DNA of 64,000 bases from JADGHE01 sp035716025 (lineage in GTDB: Bacteria; Pseudomonadota; Alphaproteobacteria; Rhizobiales; Xanthobacteraceae): NCBI GenBank assembly GCA_035716025.1, contig DASTKH010000047.1, positions 76,131 through 140,130 on the forward strand, read 5' to 3'. Position numbers and translations under genes: made by a program. Positions 62,948 to 64,000 of this stretch are shown in pieces. The notes below the pieces were generated by a model. It was not told the origin of the DNA and did no database searches. It saw nothing but the letters and a program-made list of their open reading frames with translations. Position 1 is the first letter of the stretch. Each line of letters begins with the position of its first letter.

Positions 62948-64000
62948 ATGGCCGAAGAACTGTTGATCGACAAGGTTTCGGATCGCACCGATCCGCACTA
63001 CGAGCCGTTCGGCTGGCATCACTGGCCGCAGCATCCGTGGATGAGCTACCAGTTCCGCCGTGCCCTCGGCGAGACCTCGGAGGGCGGCGGCACCGTCTCG
63101 GAATGCTTCAAGGCCGCGAGCCGGATGATCCCGGGCGACAAGGAGAGCTGGCACCGCGAGTGGATGGCGGTGGGCGATTTCAATCGTAAGCGCGGCGACG
63201 AGGCGCTGGCCCGCGGGCATGTGCAGACGGCGAAGAATTGCTGGCTGCGCGCGGCCGACTACTACCGGCAGGCCGAGTTCTGGCTTGCTCCGAACGATCC
63301 GCGGCGGCTCGCGACATTCGAGCTGATGGAGTCCTGCAGCAAGAAATTCATCGCCCATCTGCATCCGGCCGGCGAGGCGGTGGACGTCCCCTACGAGGAC
63401 GGTGTTCCGCTCTGCGCGTATTTCGTACGCGCGCCGTTCGACACCGGCCGGCAACCCTGCCTGATTTCCATGGGCGGCCTCGATTCGATCAAGGACGAAA
63501 TGTGGTTCATGCAGGCGCACGGCGCACTGCAACGCGGCATTTCCGTGCTGATGATCGACGGCCCGGGCCAGGGCGGCACGCTCCGCCGCCACAAGGTTCC
63601 GACGCGCCACGATTACGAAGTGCCGATCGGAAAGTGCATCGACTATCTGCTGACGCGCGACGACATCGATCCCAAGCGGATCGCCGTCTGCGGCTCGTCG
63701 CTCGGCGGCTACTATGCGGCACGGGCCGGCTGCTATGAGCATCGGCTTGCGGCGGCGATCTCACATGGCGCGATCTGGTCGATCCAGGAATTGTGGGCGA
63801 ACGCGACCGAGGAGCATGGTCTTGCCGACCACATCAAATGGGTGTTCGGCGCCGCGAGCATGAAGGAGGCGATCGCCAAGACCGCTCCGTTCAAGCTCGA
63901 GGGGCATCTCGAAAACATGAAATGTCCCTATCTCATCGTGCATGGCGGCTTCGACGTGCTCGGCGTATCCTCCGCCCGCAAGGTCTACGATTACGCCAAG
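62948..64000 (+). CDS. Alpha/beta hydrolase, 2,6-dihydropseudooxynicotine hydrolase-like (3' end cut)
   Basis: The first 351 codons of a longer gene run off the window edge with no stop. The product has a helical N-terminal cap (YEPFGWHHWPQHPWMSYQFR, EWMAVGDFNRKRGDEAL) and an alpha/beta hydrolase core. ISMGGLDSIKDEMW forms the oxyanion region, LMIDGPGQGGTLRR follows, and the nucleophile is Ser251 in GSSLGG. The cap-plus-core layout resembles 2,6-dihydropseudooxynicotine hydrolase, a C-C bond hydrolase of nicotine catabolism, and related FrsA-like proteins. Acid and histidine lie beyond the edge or near it. Confidence 0.85.
   Translation, partial: MAEELLIDKVSDRTDPHYEPFGWHHWPQHPWMSYQFRRALGETSEGGGTVSECFKAASRMIPGDKESWHREWMAVGDFNRKRGDEALARGHVQTAKNCWLRAADYYRQAEFWLAPNDPRRLATFELMESCSKKFIAHLHPAGEAVDVPYEDGVPLCAYFVRAPFDTGRQPCLISMGGLDSIKDEMWFMQAHGALQRGISVLMIDGPGQGGTLRRHKVPTRHDYEVPIGKCIDYLLTRDDIDPKRIAVCGSSLGGYYAARAGCYEHRLAAAISHGAIWSIQELWANATEEHGLADHIKWVFGAASMKEAIAKTAPFKLEGHLENMKCPYLIVHGGFDVLGVSSARKVYDYAK

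Overview
The window is GC-rich chromosomal DNA from an alphaproteobacterium, most likely of the order Hyphomicrobiales. The evidence is a CcrM-type GANTC methyltransferase, the hemC-hemD-Mic60-hemY block facing tsaD-gpsA, an lnt-xre-metK-trmB block, two DUF1127 mini-proteins, an orphan Bug/TctC binding protein, and alphaproteobacterial COG4223 and DUF1178 proteins. Coding density is high and most genes have good Shine-Dalgarno sequences. I see no insertion sequence, prophage, CRISPR array or rRNA. There are two tRNA genes, Thr(CGU) and Arg(ACG).

Layout. 1-6.1 kb: moaB, a zinc metallopeptidase, ccrM with a CtrA-like box and clustered GANTC sites upstream, ppdK and a 46-codon DUF3096 gene. 6.2-9.8 kb: a PuuE-like deacetylase, maleylacetate reductase, a LysR regulator, and a divergent DUF1127 gene across a dyad. 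9.8-13.4 kb: DUF1178, a Nit-type amidase, grxC, comF and an NDUFAF5-like methyltransferase. 13.4-21.8 kb: an MFS transporter, an orphan TctC, a DapA-superfamily aldolase, a divergent M24 protein with altered metal ligands, a quinone oxidoreductase, a DMT exporter, a RidA-like protein and an alpha/beta hydrolase. 21.9-30.1 kb: a stress and carbohydrate stretch with SPW protein, Hsp20, HtrA/Deg protease, GT4 glycosyltransferase, amylo-alpha-1,6-glucosidase, UDP-glucose dehydrogenase and cold-shock protein. 30.3-41.1 kb: housekeeping (tRNA-Thr, hemY, Mic60-like, hemD, hemC, tsaD, gpsA, EVE protein, topoisomerase IB, M20 amidohydrolase, METTL20-like methyltransferase).

41.1-47.7 kb: DUF6295, dienelactone hydrolase, COG0523 metal GTPase, D,D-carboxypeptidase, thiolase, PAP2 phosphatase and an AT-richer pocket with an unrecognised gene. 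47.8-52.2 kb: a TauE/SafE exporter, a nitroreductase, a two-subunit UxaA-family lyase and an Ldh_2 dehydrogenase. Together these read best as a (R)-sulfolactate degradation locus (SuyAB plus ComC-like dehydrogenase, with sulfite export). 52.3-57.3 kb: a second DUF1127 gene, a PgdA-like deacetylase, a GST and a divergent HxlR regulator with twin operators, OmpW, a chloroperoxidase-like hydrolase and tRNA-Arg. 57.4-61.9 kb: trmB, metK, xre and lnt. 62.0-64.0 kb: an HTH-cupin regulator and an alpha/beta hydrolase cut by the window edge.

Functions were inferred from translated sequence, motifs and gene order only. Start codons were moved from the longest open frame where a ribosome binding site or family length supported it.
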